DNA of 64,000 nt from Acanthopleura granulata (GCA_016165875.1 JABBOT010000080.1:36865763-36929762); one strand, 5' to 3'; positions 35,893 to 49,209 are shown, numbered from the stretch's first letter. Translations and numbers: made by a program. The notes: generated by a model not told the origin, from the sequence alone.

Positions 35893-36392
35893 ATTCAAGT
35901 TTCTGATGATGTCCTCTTCCACAAGTTTTCATGCACATCTGTTGTGGCGCGTCGCATCTCCAACTGAGAAACAAGATCTCTGCCGTCTGAAAAGTAGACC
36001 AACTACATCGTCAGAAGCTAATAGCACTTGAGCAGCGCAACGTATAGTACAACTGGCTGGTCGCCACCTTACGATACCGCAGCGCCCAGTACCAGTCCTA
36101 TGGAAGTCTACGGTGAAAATTTCACTACGAATAACAGCTCGAACCCTTCCATACATTTGGTACCAGTCGATTCCTTGAGTCAACCGGTTGGTAAAAGTAG
36201 CGAAGCCGGCGCATTAACGAGTGGAATTTACGTAGGCTGTTGTGTGTGCGGCAGAGCTGAGAGGTAAGAGCCACGGTTGACATCTGTTTTGGACTTCAAC
36301 CATCGTTCAGAAAGGACTTATCTGACTTGGCGTAAAAGCGTGTAGGCTCTACCATTGCTTGCCTTATATGAGTGGAATAGCCACCTAAGACT

Positions 36393-36480
36393 TAGCTCCA
36401 GGTAGCTCCGAAGCTCTTACACCCATTACGCTTGACTATCAATGTTATGAGTGTAAAAGCTTCGCGGCTACCTGGAGCTA
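36393..36480. repeat. 88-nt strong palindrome upstream of INTS11
   Basis: Left arm tagctccaggtagctccgaa and gctcttacac pair almost perfectly with the right arm gtgtaaaagcttcgcggcta and cctggagcta, leaving a loop of about 20 nt. It could be a small MITE or a structured RNA; nothing decides between them. Confidence 0.85.
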
Positions 36481-36765
36481 CATCGTGCACAACTTCAACG
36501 CCTTGGGCATGATTCGCATAACTGGATATATAAACTCTCCTGTGTAGCCCTTCCGTAGGCTTCGAAATAGGTAGGCTATACATGTATGTGAAAATAGCGT
36601 GTCAGTACTTTTTTTCTACACAGAAAAACAATAGCACACCCGCCCGGCCTATGATTGTCCACTGGCCATATATTTTGTGTTTTTTGTAACCACATATAGG
36701 AAGTCAAAGATCTCTTATATGAAGTTCTTTACAAGGCTAATCTTACGTTAAATTCATTATTTCAG

Positions 36766-36893
36766 GGATGACGGATTGACTATCTGTTGAGCTATCGGAT
36801 TAGTCCATTCCTGGTAACGAATTAATCCGTGTCTGATAACGTTTTCAGGAACGGATTAATCCCTTCAATCTACGGAAAGACAATCCATCATCC
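36766..36893. mobile_element. MITE-like inverted repeat, ~128 bp
   Basis: Outer arms ggatgacggattgacta / caatccatcatcc and inner arms ggattagtccattcctg / caggaacggattaatcc are nested complementary pairs. Confidence 0.7.
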
Positions 36894-38310
36894 TTCAAAT
36901 AACGGATTTAACGGAAGTTTTGTTCCGATACGAAGAATCAAAATACTCAGCAGATTTTGCCTGTTAAATCACAAATGAGTGACTTCCATAGGCCACTTGA
37001 GACTGCAGTAAACTGCCAGGGTTGTGATTGAAAGTTATGTATATATGTAAATTTATAACATGAAATGATCAAGAAACTTACTCCCACCATAACACAATGG
37101 CCCAGATGTACTTTGTAGTGTTGATAAAATAGTTAAAATATATAACATTAAAACAGTGTCCTGTCCCTGTGCTATTACATGTTACATTGATGGTCAACTC
37201 AGTCAACACTTCACGGCTTATAAACAGTTGATGTCTCCTAGCTGTCTGATTTGTCAGTCTCTTATAAGCTTAAAAGCATGCTCGCCTTCAGATCCCCAGT
37301 CAACAGTAAAATATTCCACACTTCAAACGAAGATAATTCAGACAAATTCAAGCAGTTTTTTTGTGTATTCAAGAGAGAATTTTGTAATCTTTTTAATGAA
37401 CAGTTCCTCAGTCATGAGCTGTCTTTCACTTTAAACCGGTGCAGGTGTTCGGGGCAGTGTGAAAGCATGAAAATGTTGTCCATAACCATGGACTGAGACG
37501 TCTGAAACAGATCTCAAAGCATTGTTCATGTCACTGCCTTGTAATGAAACACTCACCCTGAAGTGAATGAATCCAGGGACTAATTTCTCTGTGTTCCTTG
37601 CACAAGTTCAGCTGAGTCAGGAAACAAGGTGCTCTCCAGACCACTCAAACAGCCTGTGTCTCCAAACGACGAGCTGTGTAGAGACGCTCTAATGGTCATT
37701 CTCTGGCCGGCCTAATTACACAGATGCAACCACTTATGATGGGGATTTTTTTTTTACCCGTCTCAAAAAGCTAAATATAGCTAAAAGCTGAAGGCCGTCA
37801 AAAATAAAAAGTGTGCGGAAAGCCTAAAGCGAAACAGACAGAGAGAATGGCAAGTGAGGTGAAAACATATAGAGAGTGAAAACCGCTATTACCACCAATA
37901 AGTGAAAAGTGACAAATCATTCCGGAGATTTATACAGTAGCATACAAGTACTATACCTTATGAGGTCAGTGTGTCTGGAACAAGCATCAGTGCATTTGGC
38001 CATCATGTGTGGGGATTTTGAGGACAGGAGCGGTGTAGATGACAAATACTGGCGTAAGATTACACAGAAATGCACCCCAGGCAAAGATAACATGCAGAGA
38101 AACTGGAAAACACATAAACCCTGTGAAAGAAAATCTTTAAAATCTCTGAAAATTAGCACTTCTGGCCAAACCAAGGCGCTGACTAGATGGTGAAACTGTC
38201 CAAAATATGCAACGCCTTTCAGTTTCAAAACTCGGACAGAATGTGAAGAAAATGCATACTAGGTTTGCTACGAGGCCTCATTGTACATGGCCAGCAAGCT
38301 TTAAAACCCA

Positions 38311-38535
38311 GGGGCCTGCTTCACATAGAGATTTTGAGCTAAAGCCCAAAACTTTAATCTTTTTTAGAAAACAAAATAGTTGATGCTGGGTGCTCATGTA
38401 AACTTGGCTGAAATCGCACCACCACAGCATAGAATCAGTGGTCAAAATTTGACTGATGTGATGCAAGTTTTTCACAGTTTAATTTGGTTTACAATTTTAG
38501 GCCAAAGCCCAAAATCACTTTGTGAAACTGGCCCC
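38311..38535. mobile_element. MITE-like element with terminal inverted repeats, ~225 bp
   Basis: Left end ggggcctgcttcacatagag then attttgagctaaagcc; right end ggccaaagcccaaaatcact then ttgtgaaactggcccc. These are reverse complements over about 40 nt. The middle shows no transposase. Confidence 0.75.
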
Positions 38536-38536
38536 A

Positions 38537-38690
38537 CACTGAGAAAAATATCTGAGTCACAGCCGAGTCAAACCAACAAATTTGAATGAGTCTTACAGAA
38601 AAGTCTCATTGGAATTAGTCACTTGACTAGTTTACTAAGGAATATTAGTCAAAACCGAGTCATCGTGCTCGTTGAAAAGTCAAGCGACTA
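38537..38690. repeat. GAGTCA-rich dispersed repeat, copy 1
   Basis: Begins cacactgagaaaaatatctg and continues with repeated gagtca / agtcacttgac motifs. A related element lies in the opposite orientation at about 47800-47962, which ends cttatttatttttctgagtg. Confidence 0.55.
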
Positions 38691-41600
38691 ATTGTCAGCA
38701 AGTTCACAAATAATCTGGGTCACTGATGTATTTATCCAGTGCTGGGCTATGGTCATGTTGAGCTTATTCAACTCACCCTTTAATAAACCAGAAAACCTGG
38801 TCGTATCATACACAGATTCTTTGTTAGACCTGTATAGGCCTGTTTGTTTTGTTCTGTTAAACATATCTTGAAAAGACTGCAGGCCTATCGGTAAGCCTGT
38901 TATAAACAGATGATATGTTTTAATTTATTGCTTGGGTATAAATATACAATAATTATTCTTTTCAGTTCTGTCGTAAATAATTTGATGTTATTATCCATAA
39001 TTGTCAAGATTGCCCCCACCCCCTCCCACTCCCCCGTCTTAATGAATAATTATTTATCAGCAGACATTTCAGTATAACCCTTAACCGAAACATAAAGATT
39101 ATCTAATATGTAAACAGAGTGCATGGTTATTCAAGAATTGTCCGGTTTCAACGTGGCATGAGCTGAGGCATTGTAAAGGCTGAAATTTAATTTGAAGGGG
39201 ATAGTCCATAGCAGGTTCACAGTGTACGATAGATATTTGTTGGGAAAGTTCGCAGTAGGGGCGGTAACTCTAGCTAGTCTAGAATTTTACGATAACTCTA
39301 GCGCGACATCTGTAGGCAAGGGGAGAAAACCAGCCGGGTACCAGACATGCGCATAACCATCATTTCACTCGGGAACATCATGTGGCAAAAGTAAGGTGCG
39401 GTTTAATTAAGTCTGCTATTCCAAACGTTCATAGAGCATTACTTTTTATATAACATTGGGTAGTATTGTTTGCAATAACATGCTGCGGTAAAATTTTGCC
39501 GCTTTAATACGTGATACTGTTAGATAAAAACCAATTTAGTGTAGACTAGGCACGTTTGGTAACAACAACAACTTCGCGAGTAGACATTTCCTGGTTGTTA
39601 ATAATACGGTACAAGGTTTTAAATTGCAACTGAGGATATGTTGAAGTTGGTTTAAATTTTCTTTTTGGTGTTGCGAATTTCTCATATCTGTCGATATGCT
39701 TTCTACATCGTCGCAGTATGATTACATGTAGTAGCTGGAAAAATATTCAGAACTGATTATTATGGCTTACAGTTACAATGGGCCTACATATCTGTGAGGG
39801 CAGAAATTAAGGCATGATAGGCAAAAAGATGTAATTCAGGAGGCATGCATTGATCCTCATATATATGCTGATGTGTATTAAATTCGTTTAAATGGCAAAT
39901 TATTCATTTTGTTGTTAGTGACACATTAATCTTCCAAGTTTAGCTTTAACTTGAAATCTTAGGTAGGCCTAACAGCTAGTGCACCTTATATTTTGGTTTA
40001 GTGTAATCTAAATAGTTCAGACTTAATCTCTGTTAATAAAATCAAACAGGCAGTGTTGTGCATTTCTTTGATACTTCTGTTAACAATAACCTGCAATATG
40101 TCAAAGTTTCCATGTAACAGCTGTAATTTTAGTACTCGTCATTTTGCCCCTTAGCTTCTGCACTATCATGTTACACATTCATTTCAGCATGGTTTTCGGT
40201 TGTCTTGTGGAATTGATCAGTACCAGAAAACATTCTCAATAATTGATTCCTATATAAAACATATTAAAAACAAGCACTCCCGCTTTGTTGAAATGCACGT
40301 CTTCTCGATATGCCGTATGTAGACACAGCACACAGGAGAACAATTCATTTAGTGAGGACAATGATTTAAACATGGCTTTGGGCACACCAGAGGTAAACAC
40401 TTACAATATGAATGAAGAAATACAGTTTGAATCATTTCAAATCCATCATTACAAAAGAGAAATTGCCCTTTTTATTCTTATTCTCAGAGAAATCAAGAAA
40501 CAACCTGTCAGTGCATGTCCAGACATTGTAAAGAAATTCAAGAACTATTTTAGTCCTGTAGAAATGAAACTTTCGTAAGACTTCATTCTGTCCTGAATAG
40601 AAATCAGATTGATGTAGAACAAACTGATGTCTCAGTGACATTTTCAATGGATTTGTTTGAGTGGAGTCTAGTTGTGAAGCATTGTCATCTGTTTTCAAGC
40701 AAAGTAGTTACTTTGCTCAGAATTTTGATTTCATTGAGCCATTTGAAATTATCCTAGGCAGAAATAACCGTAAAAAACCTGAAACCTTTATGTATGTACC
40801 CATTATAGCTACACTGAATGCTTTACTTAAGCATGAAGATGTTTTAACTGAAGTTTTGAATGGACACTCATATGCAGATGGTTTACTGGGAGACTTCTGT
40901 GATGGCAGAATTTTCAAAAGTCATCCATTGTTCAAAGAAGATTCTAAGCATTTACAGATTCAGTTATATGCAGATGAATTTCAAGTGGTTAACCCTTTAG
41001 GTACAAAGATTAAGAAGTATAAGATAATGGCAGTGTATTTCACACTGGGAAATCTAAAACCCAAACAGATGTCAAAACTTCATGCAGTTCAGCTTGCTCT
41101 ACTTTGTCCAGCGCATCTTGTGAAAAAAAAAGGAGTGGAACGTTGTCTTGTAACCTCTAATGCAGATGTTCTGGCATTGGAAAGTGATGGTATTCCAGTT
41201 CAGATTGATGAGGAGTCTCTACTTTTGCTGGCACAATTTCAATGGTTGTGTCAGATAACCTAGCTGCTCACTCACTTTCTGGTGTAACTGAGAGCTTTTC
41301 AGCTGTGCAAAACTGTCGTTTCTGTAATGTCACTCGAGAAAAGTTGCAGACAGAGATTGTAGCTTTAAAGTTAACATTGAGAACACCACTGACATAGATA
41401 CAGATAGATCTTGTGGAACAAAATCTAGAGCTGGCATCATTATATGGTATCAAGGAAAGATCTCCCCTTAACATTCTAAAATATTTTCATGCAATAGGAA
41501 ACATGTCCTTGGATAAAGCGCATGATGCTTTGAAGGGTTGGGTTAGATGTGAGGCAGATAGTGACAGATGCAGATTTAAAATTATGAAGGTACTGCACCA

Positions 41601-42013
41601 AAATTATGGATTTCAATTCCACATGTTGAAAACTATCATAAATCATTCATTGCTTATATTTATATTTCTGATAGGAGTTAAATATGTTGTTGTCAGTGTG
41701 ACCAGGGTAATTTAACTAAAACTAAATTCTCCCTTGTTATCTGAAAAGGCATATGCTCTCTGTGCAGGGTAGTTGGTCTTAATTTAGCGTACATATTTTA
41801 CATAGATGTATGAGTTCTTTGTCCTGCTTGGTCAACAATGAAAGTTGATAACTGTTCATGCCAAGAACAAGCTACCCCTAGCTATAAAAGAAAAATTTGA
41901 GATATCCGATGACACCTTCATCCTGCAAAGTTTCAACTCCACATATAATGATTGGGCTGATCTGGAATCCTGTGAAGATCTTCCAGATGTTGCTCTTCTT
42001 CATCCTGAAAGTC

Positions 42014-42362
42014 AAAAGTTAGCTGGAGAACCAAGTACATCAGCAAATGGCAACAAGTTAGCTGGAGAACCAAGTACATCAGCAAATGGCAACAAGTTAG
42101 CTGGAGAACCAAGTACATCAACAAATGGCAACAAGTTAGTTGGAGAACCAAGTACATCAACAAATGGCAACAAGTTAGTTGGAGAACCAAGTACATCAAC
42201 AAATGGCAACAAGTTAGCTGGAGAACCATGTATATCAGCAAATGGTGACAAGTTAGGTGGAGATCCAAGTACATCAACAAATGGTGACAAGTTAGCTGGA
42301 GAACCATGTATATCAGTAAATGGTGACAAGTTAGGTGGAGGACCAAGTACATCAGCAAATAG
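42014..42362 (+). repeat. In-frame 39-bp coding minisatellite, nine copies
   Basis: Nine units of 39 bp encode K-L-[AVG]-G-[EGD]-P-[SC]-[TI]-S-[ATV]-N-[GS]-[NDS]. The unit length is a multiple of three and the frame stays open throughout. The pattern is an acidic, low-complexity linker following the PB1-like segment. Confidence 0.95.
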
Positions 42363-43657
42363 CGACACTCACAGTATCAGTGATATGGAAAATGACTGTG
42401 GAAGCCAGATCTCCCATATGAGTGTCAGATAGGCCTAAGACATGGAGACGATTTCTGTTGCCAGTTGGCAAGTTTTGGGAATAGATTGTCAGCTGCTCTC
42501 CAGAGAAAGGAACCTCTTCACAACACCCAAAGCAGTGCACTGATGGATATTTTGTATGAAGAAATCACTTAATACACCTTGTGAGTATTTATTCAGTCCT
42601 TCATTTTTTTAATATTATTTTGTTAGAAAAAGACTCTGATCATAATTATAGTATGAAAAAGTTTGAGGTTTCTGTTTACTCGCTGGACAGATGATAAAAA
42701 GCTTGTAAATCTGCTGATTCCCTGGGTCGTCCAGGTAAGCATCCAGATCCCAAGGACCAGCAAAGCTGCAATAACACCATTTGAGATCACATGCCTTGCG
42801 GTCATTCTGTGGCCAGAAGTGACCTGCACAAAGCTTACGTCTAAATGGGTACCTTATGTGGCCTAAGTACCTCCAGATCAAGGGGTATATAGAGAGATGT
42901 CAGCAGAACTGGCACTTCAGATGCTCCTGGTGTTAAGGTAACTGTCGCAGGTAAATTTACGATTTATTTGAGAGCATATACAATAAATGTATATATGAAA
43001 CTCTGAGTTTTCGTTTTCATTCTTTCAGTTTTCCCTCTCCCTCTCAATATGCGGATGTCATTGAGGCTTTACTCATTTCTTATCCCCACTTAAGATCTTT
43101 AAAAATGGAGCATTTTTCCTTTGAGGGAGACCCTGCTTTGGTGAGTTAGTTTGATAAATTTTTGTTGTGACATTCCAAGAGGTATAAAATGGTTTGACTT
43201 CAGCTGGCGTTCTCGTCCCAAAAGCAGAGCTTGGACAGGGAATTTGTGGGCTCCATTGGCTTTCAACAAAACACCATTTTTGGGAAATTATGCCTACATG
43301 TACGTAACGGATCGTTCGTTACGCTAATATCCATCTGCTTCACGTGGCTAGTTACAGCAGAGAGACACGTCTCAACTGATAGTTTGTGACGTTGATGTTG
43401 TTTGGCTTGTGTGGTCAAAGTTTTCCATGCTTTAACCATATGCTTTTCTCTCCAAAACACGACCAGTTTTAGATCCTACGATACTATCAGTTAAATAAAG
43501 TGTTTATTTAATTACTTGAAGGTTGACATGGACTGCAGTTAGCTAAAACGTCCCAGATTTGGAGGCAAAAAAGTACAAATTGCGTAACCTCCACATAACC
43601 TAATGATCATTCTCGTCAGGCTTATCAGGCTTGACATGGCAAAGTTTATCAGTATCA

Positions 43658-43757
43658 GTTTACCCTGGACACTCTAGTTTCATTCACCCATGGAGCTAAC
43701 CACTATATTATGAGTGAAAAATTCTTGAGTATGACATTAAACAACATTAAATAAGTA
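43658..43757 (+). mobile_element. SINE 3' fragment (second tail type)
   Basis: gtttaccctggacactctag...attatgagtgaaaaattcttgagtatgacattaaacaaca. Related tails at 45283-45333 and 47450-47550. Confidence 0.55.
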
Positions 43758-44385
43758 CATGCTTGCCATGAGAATAAGCTAAACAGCTGTTTCAAGTGCA
43801 CTTGACACAACTGGGTCTTTGGGATTCACAAGGACATCACATGCCCCATATTAAAGCATGTACATGTATACCTCAGCAGTCGCACACAATTCAGCAAATT
43901 TTATATGATTTATGCGAATTTTTCAGACACTTCTACATGTACATGGGTATAGCTTCAAGTTGAAAACAGAAAAATACAGCGCGGATGAAAACTGCACTGC
44001 TTCGGAAGGCCTCATTGTTGAAGCATAGGCATAAAATCCATGTGCTTTTATGGATGCCTATTCCCAGCACACTGGTTCAATTAGGTTGAACAGTGTTAGT
44101 TTATGATCAGTGTGGTAGCTTAAATGTATCGAACAAAATAAAAAATCAGATTTTTTTCCTTCACTATGATCACATCGCTGTTGAAAACAGTAGGTTGTCT
44201 TTAAAGCCATTCCATGGCAACCTACACATCAGTGTTAACTTTGTTGCAGTGATCAGTCTTGTTTTTGTGAACACTGTTGCCAATAACTGCAGTGTAAAGT
44301 TTCAAACAAAATATGTTTTATAGCATTGTGTAATAATCTGGATTTATTCAGAACAAAATTCAAACAGGCGTAACTTCCGAGTTTC

Positions 44386-44630
44386 CGGGACCTCCATGGC
44401 TCAGTCGGTTAGCGCGCTATCACAGCACAATGACCCGAAGCTTACCAGCTTCAAGTCCAGCTCATGCTAGCTTCCACTGCGGCTGTAAGTGGGAAGGTCT
44501 GCCAGCAACTTGCGGATGGTCTTGGGTTTCCCCGGGGCTCTGCCTGGTTTCCTCCCACCATAATGCTGTCCGCTGTCGTATAAGTGAAATATTCTTGAGT
44601 ATTACGTAAAACGTCAATCAAATAAATAAA
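44386..44630 (+). mobile_element. Full-length tRNA-derived SINE
   Basis: Head gacctccatggctcagtcgg then ttagcgcgcta (A-box-like ggctcagtcgg), B-box-like cttcaagtccagct, body ctgccagcaacttgcggatg, tail gtataagtgaaatattcttg then caaataaataaa. Confidence 0.95.
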
Positions 44631-45282
44631 TCTGAGTTTCATCTGTTCATAAAAGCAAGGTTATCTTGAGGGCGGACATTTGCATGGAAAGTTTAGTCGT
44701 GTGAGACTTGAGCTACTCATGATCTGACTAATTTTCTGATACATGTAGTACATGGACCATACAAGGCAGCATAAGAAAGAAGAACCTGTCAAAAGCTTTT
44801 GTACTGGAACACAACTGGTCATTAGTTACAAGAAAACTTAAAATTAGAAGAGCAATTGACCCATTCCTCAGTGGTTGGGCTCTGGTTCACAAATCAGTTT
44901 TTGCCTTTTCATTTTAAAGGGGCAGCAGCACAAGGCTGTGGACTAGTATAGTTCTAGGCTGCCTTCCTGTATCATTCATCTTTAAATTTGGCCATATATA
45001 CATGCGACGTGGATCCACAAAGTTTTTTTATGATGGCGTTTCAAAATGGTGGTAATCCTCTGGCATCGGGTTTTACTGGTTTGTAACCTACTCTTATGTG
45101 GCCCATCAGTTCTTCGGCTCAAACGGCAGCAGGATATGTCTCAGAGTAGCTTCTACCATTACAGCATGCAAGTCTGTATGTCACTTGTGGGGAAGGTCAT
45201 CAGTTTTTTGCCAAAGGTAGGGGACTTTACCACTGTACTGAAGTTTCTGATGTCCTACACATGTGAAAAAAATTAAGGATGG

Positions 45283-45333
45283 CCATCATATAAGTGGAAA
45301 ATTCTTGAGTATGGTGTTAAACAATCAATCATT
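45283..45333 (+). mobile_element. SINE tail fragment
   Basis: tcatataagtggaaaattcttgagtatgg followed by gttaaacaatcaatcat: only the 3' end survives. Confidence 0.5.
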
Positions 45334-46390
45334 ACTTCAAATAGTTGGCTCAGACTGAAACACAAATCACTCAAGTGAAGAATTTCATGCAAACATTAAC
45401 TTGCCTACTCCCTAGTTATCTCTTCTGCTTTCAGATTTAATCAAAGGATACATGAAAAGATACTATAAAACAATGAGTATATAGTTAAAAAAGAAAAGAA
45501 GGAAGATATGCGAAAAATTTTTTGAGGCATACATGTATTTTATATTTCTTGAGCCCTCTATTTTATGAATGTTTTCTTCGTGACCGTCATGTAGCACCCC
45601 CAATTTGGGCTATTTCCCCCAACAAATTTGTTATGACAGCTGTCCCCGGTGATGTCTCCACAGCAGGCTACATGTACATAATTTCCAGACTGACTGCTGA
45701 AACCTTATGAAAACTGTAGTTTACAGCCATTTTTACGCCTCAAGAAGAAAGCTGAGAAGCTTTTTGGTATTTTTATATATTAGGCCACATCATATACTAG
45801 GTGTTAAGAAAAGAAAATCAAGCATGCCATGTCTCGTTTAACTGTATCAAGGTAGATTGCGTAATAAATTATAAATGACTTGTGTTCAAGGAGTGCAATA
45901 CACCCAATAGAGCAGCAATCCATATTTAACATGTCATTCCAAACTTAACATATTTTCACCATATAAATGGATATACATTCATATACTGGCTCTTCAATGT
46001 GTACTACTTTTCTATCATTCTTAGCCTTGTAGTCTTTGTCACAATAGCTTGTTAGCTGCATTGATTAGATGCTGTGTCTGGTATATGTTTCAGAAGCCAG
46101 AACATGTGAGTTCGCCATTGTTGGTATATAGAGGTGACCATCTCGGAAATGAGGACCCAGCAGAATATACCTTATTAGCAGACAGTGAAGTAATTGTTCA
46201 TCCCTTGGATCTGATCCAAGGATTTGAGTGCTTGTTGGCAGTTTATTATATTTTTAATTTGGCATACCCACCAACTCTTTATAATAGTTTAGCATTTCTT
46301 CAGAATATTATTGTTGGATTAAAGGATGAAACCCCAATGCCAAGAAAAGTCATTAGCCTTATTACTAAACTTTCCAAGCATGCAAAATAA

Positions 46391-49209
46391 CACACGTTAT
46401 TTTCTGACATGTCAGTTGCATTTACTGACTAAGTTTAAATAGACTGAAGACACCTTGATATACAAGGTAGATCTTTATTACTATTCACCTGAGGTATTCC
46501 AAATTCAGCACTGCTTGTCTGGTTCACTATTCGATGATGTTGAATGTTTGGTATGACTTTCTAGTTTTATTCTAGTGACATACAACAATTGTAAAACCTT
46601 CATTGTTTTGAGTTAGAGTATGGTTGTAATACAGTAGTTGGTTTTAAAGCCATTGTAGAATACTGTGGCGAAAATTTGCAGATGCTTTATATTGACTCTC
46701 CTGCATTTTTTAGGGCTGACAACACTAATGTGTATCATATGAATTTCCAAGAAATAAAGTCATGTAATATCCTGAAATCTTTCTCTTACATTGTTCAGAT
46801 TTGAAGTATCATGGTCGTTTGAATGACATATTTAATTTTAAAGCCATGGTTTTTTAAAGTGTAGTAATGACATTTTGGGGATTTTTCTATAGACTTCCTT
46901 CTTCAGCTGCTTTTTCCAGGACTGACAACATTAATGTAAGTACAGTTTCCAAGTCCTGTTTTATCTGGGTATCATTAATATTTTGACATTTTTCTCTGGA
47001 CGTACTTGAGAGGTCAAGTATGGTTGTAGTTAAATAGTTGATTTGAAAGCCTCTTGGATTTTTAAAGTACAGTGATGAAGTTTTCCAGTTGACTACCACC
47101 TTTTCCTACTTTTTAAAGGACTGACAATAAATACTTAAGTGTCTAAGAACATTCATTGTGAATAATCTCAAATTCCAAAGCATGTGTTATCCTAGTGATC
47201 TTAATATTTTTAAACTCTATTGGAAATACCTGTGATTGGCAGTGAAAAATAATTCAAACAAGGTGATTTATATTTGGTTCTTTGTATTGAATGGTGTTAA
47301 CTGCACCTGTTTCGATTATTCTTGTTGCCTTTGGTGGCAGTAAGTGGATGAAGGTGCTGTTTCATGTAGTGTTGAATGAAACTCGCAGGAGACCATCTTC
47401 CAACAATATGTCCTGTCACAAGTGGAAAAGTGTAGTATAACTAGGTTAGTGGTTTACTCTGGGCACTCCAGTTTCCCTTCACCTATAAAATCATGTCTGT
47501 CATTGTAAGGGTAAAATAATTAGGTAGGTGTAGGTGTTAAACAACAATCCTTTTAAAAAAGACATAAACGGGACTGTTTGTTAACCACAGTGGGTTTATG
47601 GTATGTGTGTGTTTTCTGAATACCGATTTGTGCGAATTACACTGAACTCTGCAGTTTTTTTATGCATACTTGCCATGCAGTTTTGTTTCATTTCTCCACG
47701 TAAAACGTCGTCACTACGTGTTATTCACATACTCACGGCTGTATAGGTTTTAAGAAAAGTTGCATGAAATTCAGTGCAGTGCCCAGTTTGCTCTGGTGAC
47801 TCATTGTGTGAGTCTGGTGACTCATCAAGTGAGTCACTACAAAACTAGGTCAACCGTTGTGACCAACTAGGTTGGTCACTTGACTCAGCAGCTTAGTCAA
47901 ATTAAGGATTTACCAAAGACTCACCAAAATGGGTCACTTGACTTATTTATTTTTCTGAGTGCAGGTGTCCTGGATACATTCTAAGCGAGTCCTATGGGGT
48001 AAAATAGCTTATAACAGTGCACGTAAGGCACGAAAGTGACAATACATGCAGTTGTATTGGTTGTATTGTGATATAGCCCCCCCCCCCCCCAAATTATCTT
48101 TTATGTAGGCATTTTTATCCATCTGCACGTGTGTTTTTATGATTGTTCGGATTTAGTTTTTTCCGGTGCATGACTTTACCTGGCTGGAAGATTTCGTTGC
48201 GGTTGAATAGAGAGAAGGAATCCATCGGCTTCCTTATTCACCGGCCAACATTGGCCTTACATTAAAACAGAGAGGTCACGGTCTTCACTTATCATTCAGC
48301 CTTCAATCCTTGTACATGCACTTGGATGTGTGAACAGGGCCACATAGTAGTAGCCTTAATCTCCACCTGACACGTAACCGGATACCTGTAACTACATAGA
48401 AAACCGGTAGGCTGCTTCTCTGGGCATTTTCAGTGTAAAAATTAACCGGGTACAGTTGTTTAAAGGCGTATTAGCAGTTAAGACTGGTGTTACCTTTAGT
48501 CTGGACTTATAAGTCCTGTTAGTTTTAAATTAGAAGAAAACCGATGTTAAGATGGAAAGCTGGGTTAGCTTTTTTAAAAATATTGAAAAAAAAAACCCAG
48601 CTCCGGGAAATTATATCTATACTAGGGGCGATATTCGATTGCCGATCGCATGTGTGTACTTATAGCCTTCATATATATTTTCACTAGTAGAGATACATGT
48701 ACATGAATTTGTCAAATCTGCATCGTGCGGAGAAGGAACGGAAAGTGTGTTATAACAAGCAAGGCTTTGTATCAGTCAAGTATGTAGGGTCAGTTTATTT
48801 TGAGACGTCCATGTACTATGCACAGCGTAAGCCCACTTTTCGTCGTTTATGGAGCTGATAACATCCAGGCCATAGCGTATTATAACGAGATTTTTAGTTT
48901 TGACTTGAATGTATGTCAAAATTCGCTCTGTGGAATCGGCCCTTGCATTTTTACGTCATGTTTTCGGTGTAGGTTTTGACAAATATTTATCGTGCCTTCG
49001 CTGGAATGTGTGATATGTCGGTAGGTTTTGTGACACATTAGCTGCGTTCTTCAGGAAGACGTCTCAACTGTCTGTATGACTGGTCACGGGTTCCCTCCTA
49101 ACCACAGGGGATTTTGTAGTTCGTTCATCTGTGTTTCATTTGATGGGTTCAACAGTTCGTGATGTCAACTCCTTTCCCCCTTTATTTTCTTGCAGACTGA
49201 TCCTCCAGG
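46391..49209. other. Region upstream of the PhyH-like gene
   Basis: Contains a SINE-like fragment (47450-47550), a GAGTCA-rich repeat (47800-47962), a poly-C run (near 48077-48090) and, just before the CDS, an acceptor ttttcttgcag at 49185-49195, implying at least one untranslated 5' exon somewhere upstream. No coding exon was recognised. Confidence 0.6.
47800..47962. repeat. GAGTCA-rich dispersed repeat, copy 2 (inverted)
   Basis: Repeated gtgactca / gagtcac motifs and gggtcacttgacttattt, ending cttatttatttttctgagtg, the reverse of the start of the 38537 copy. Confidence 0.55.

Larger units (their letters stand above)
35893..40284. other. Region upstream of INTS11: promoter side, palindromic elements, no gene seen
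   Basis: The INTS11 5' UTR and promoter should begin at 35893; no core element was identified. The rest holds three inverted-repeat elements (36393-36480, 36766-36893, 38311-38535) and a GAGTCA-rich repeat (38537-38690). The short ORFs show no recognisable domain. Confidence 0.6.
40285..46390 (+). pseudogene. Decayed SAMD3-like / transposase-like multicopy gene copy
   Basis: Collinear pieces of one long protein family common in fish and invertebrates. (a) 40285-40578: start-like segment. (b) 40661-41263: FVIEPFEIILG-type block with FMYVPIIATLNALLKHEDV, LYADEFQVVNPLGTKIKKYK and HAVQLALLCPAHLVKK. (c) After a frameshift, about 41241-41400, with NCRFCNVTREKLQ. (d) 41413-41715: YGIKERSPLNILKYFH. 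(e) 41845-42432: PB1-like DDTFILQSFNSTYNDWADLE plus 13-residue repeats. (f) In another frame, about 42400-42584, LPYECQIGLRHGDDFC to ALMDILYEEIT, interrupted by TAA; donor after 42584. (g) Exon about 43029-43140, PSPSQYADVIEALLISYPHL, in phase with (f). (h) 46094-46390: C-terminal HPLDLIQGFECLLAVYYIFN and SLAFLQNIIVGLKD, strongly like SAMD3-like ends. Several frameshifts and the stop argue for a pseudogene; a rescued or split gene is possible. Family function is unknown. Confidence 0.7.

Noticed and set aside
41933..42368. Antisense ORFs of 118 and 141 residues
   Set aside because: Mirror readings of the in-frame 39-bp coding repeat on the plus strand.
44386..44630. Functional tRNA gene at the SINE head
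   Set aside because: Has A- and B-box-like motifs but no complete cloverleaf, and it is one of many copies with a SINE tail.
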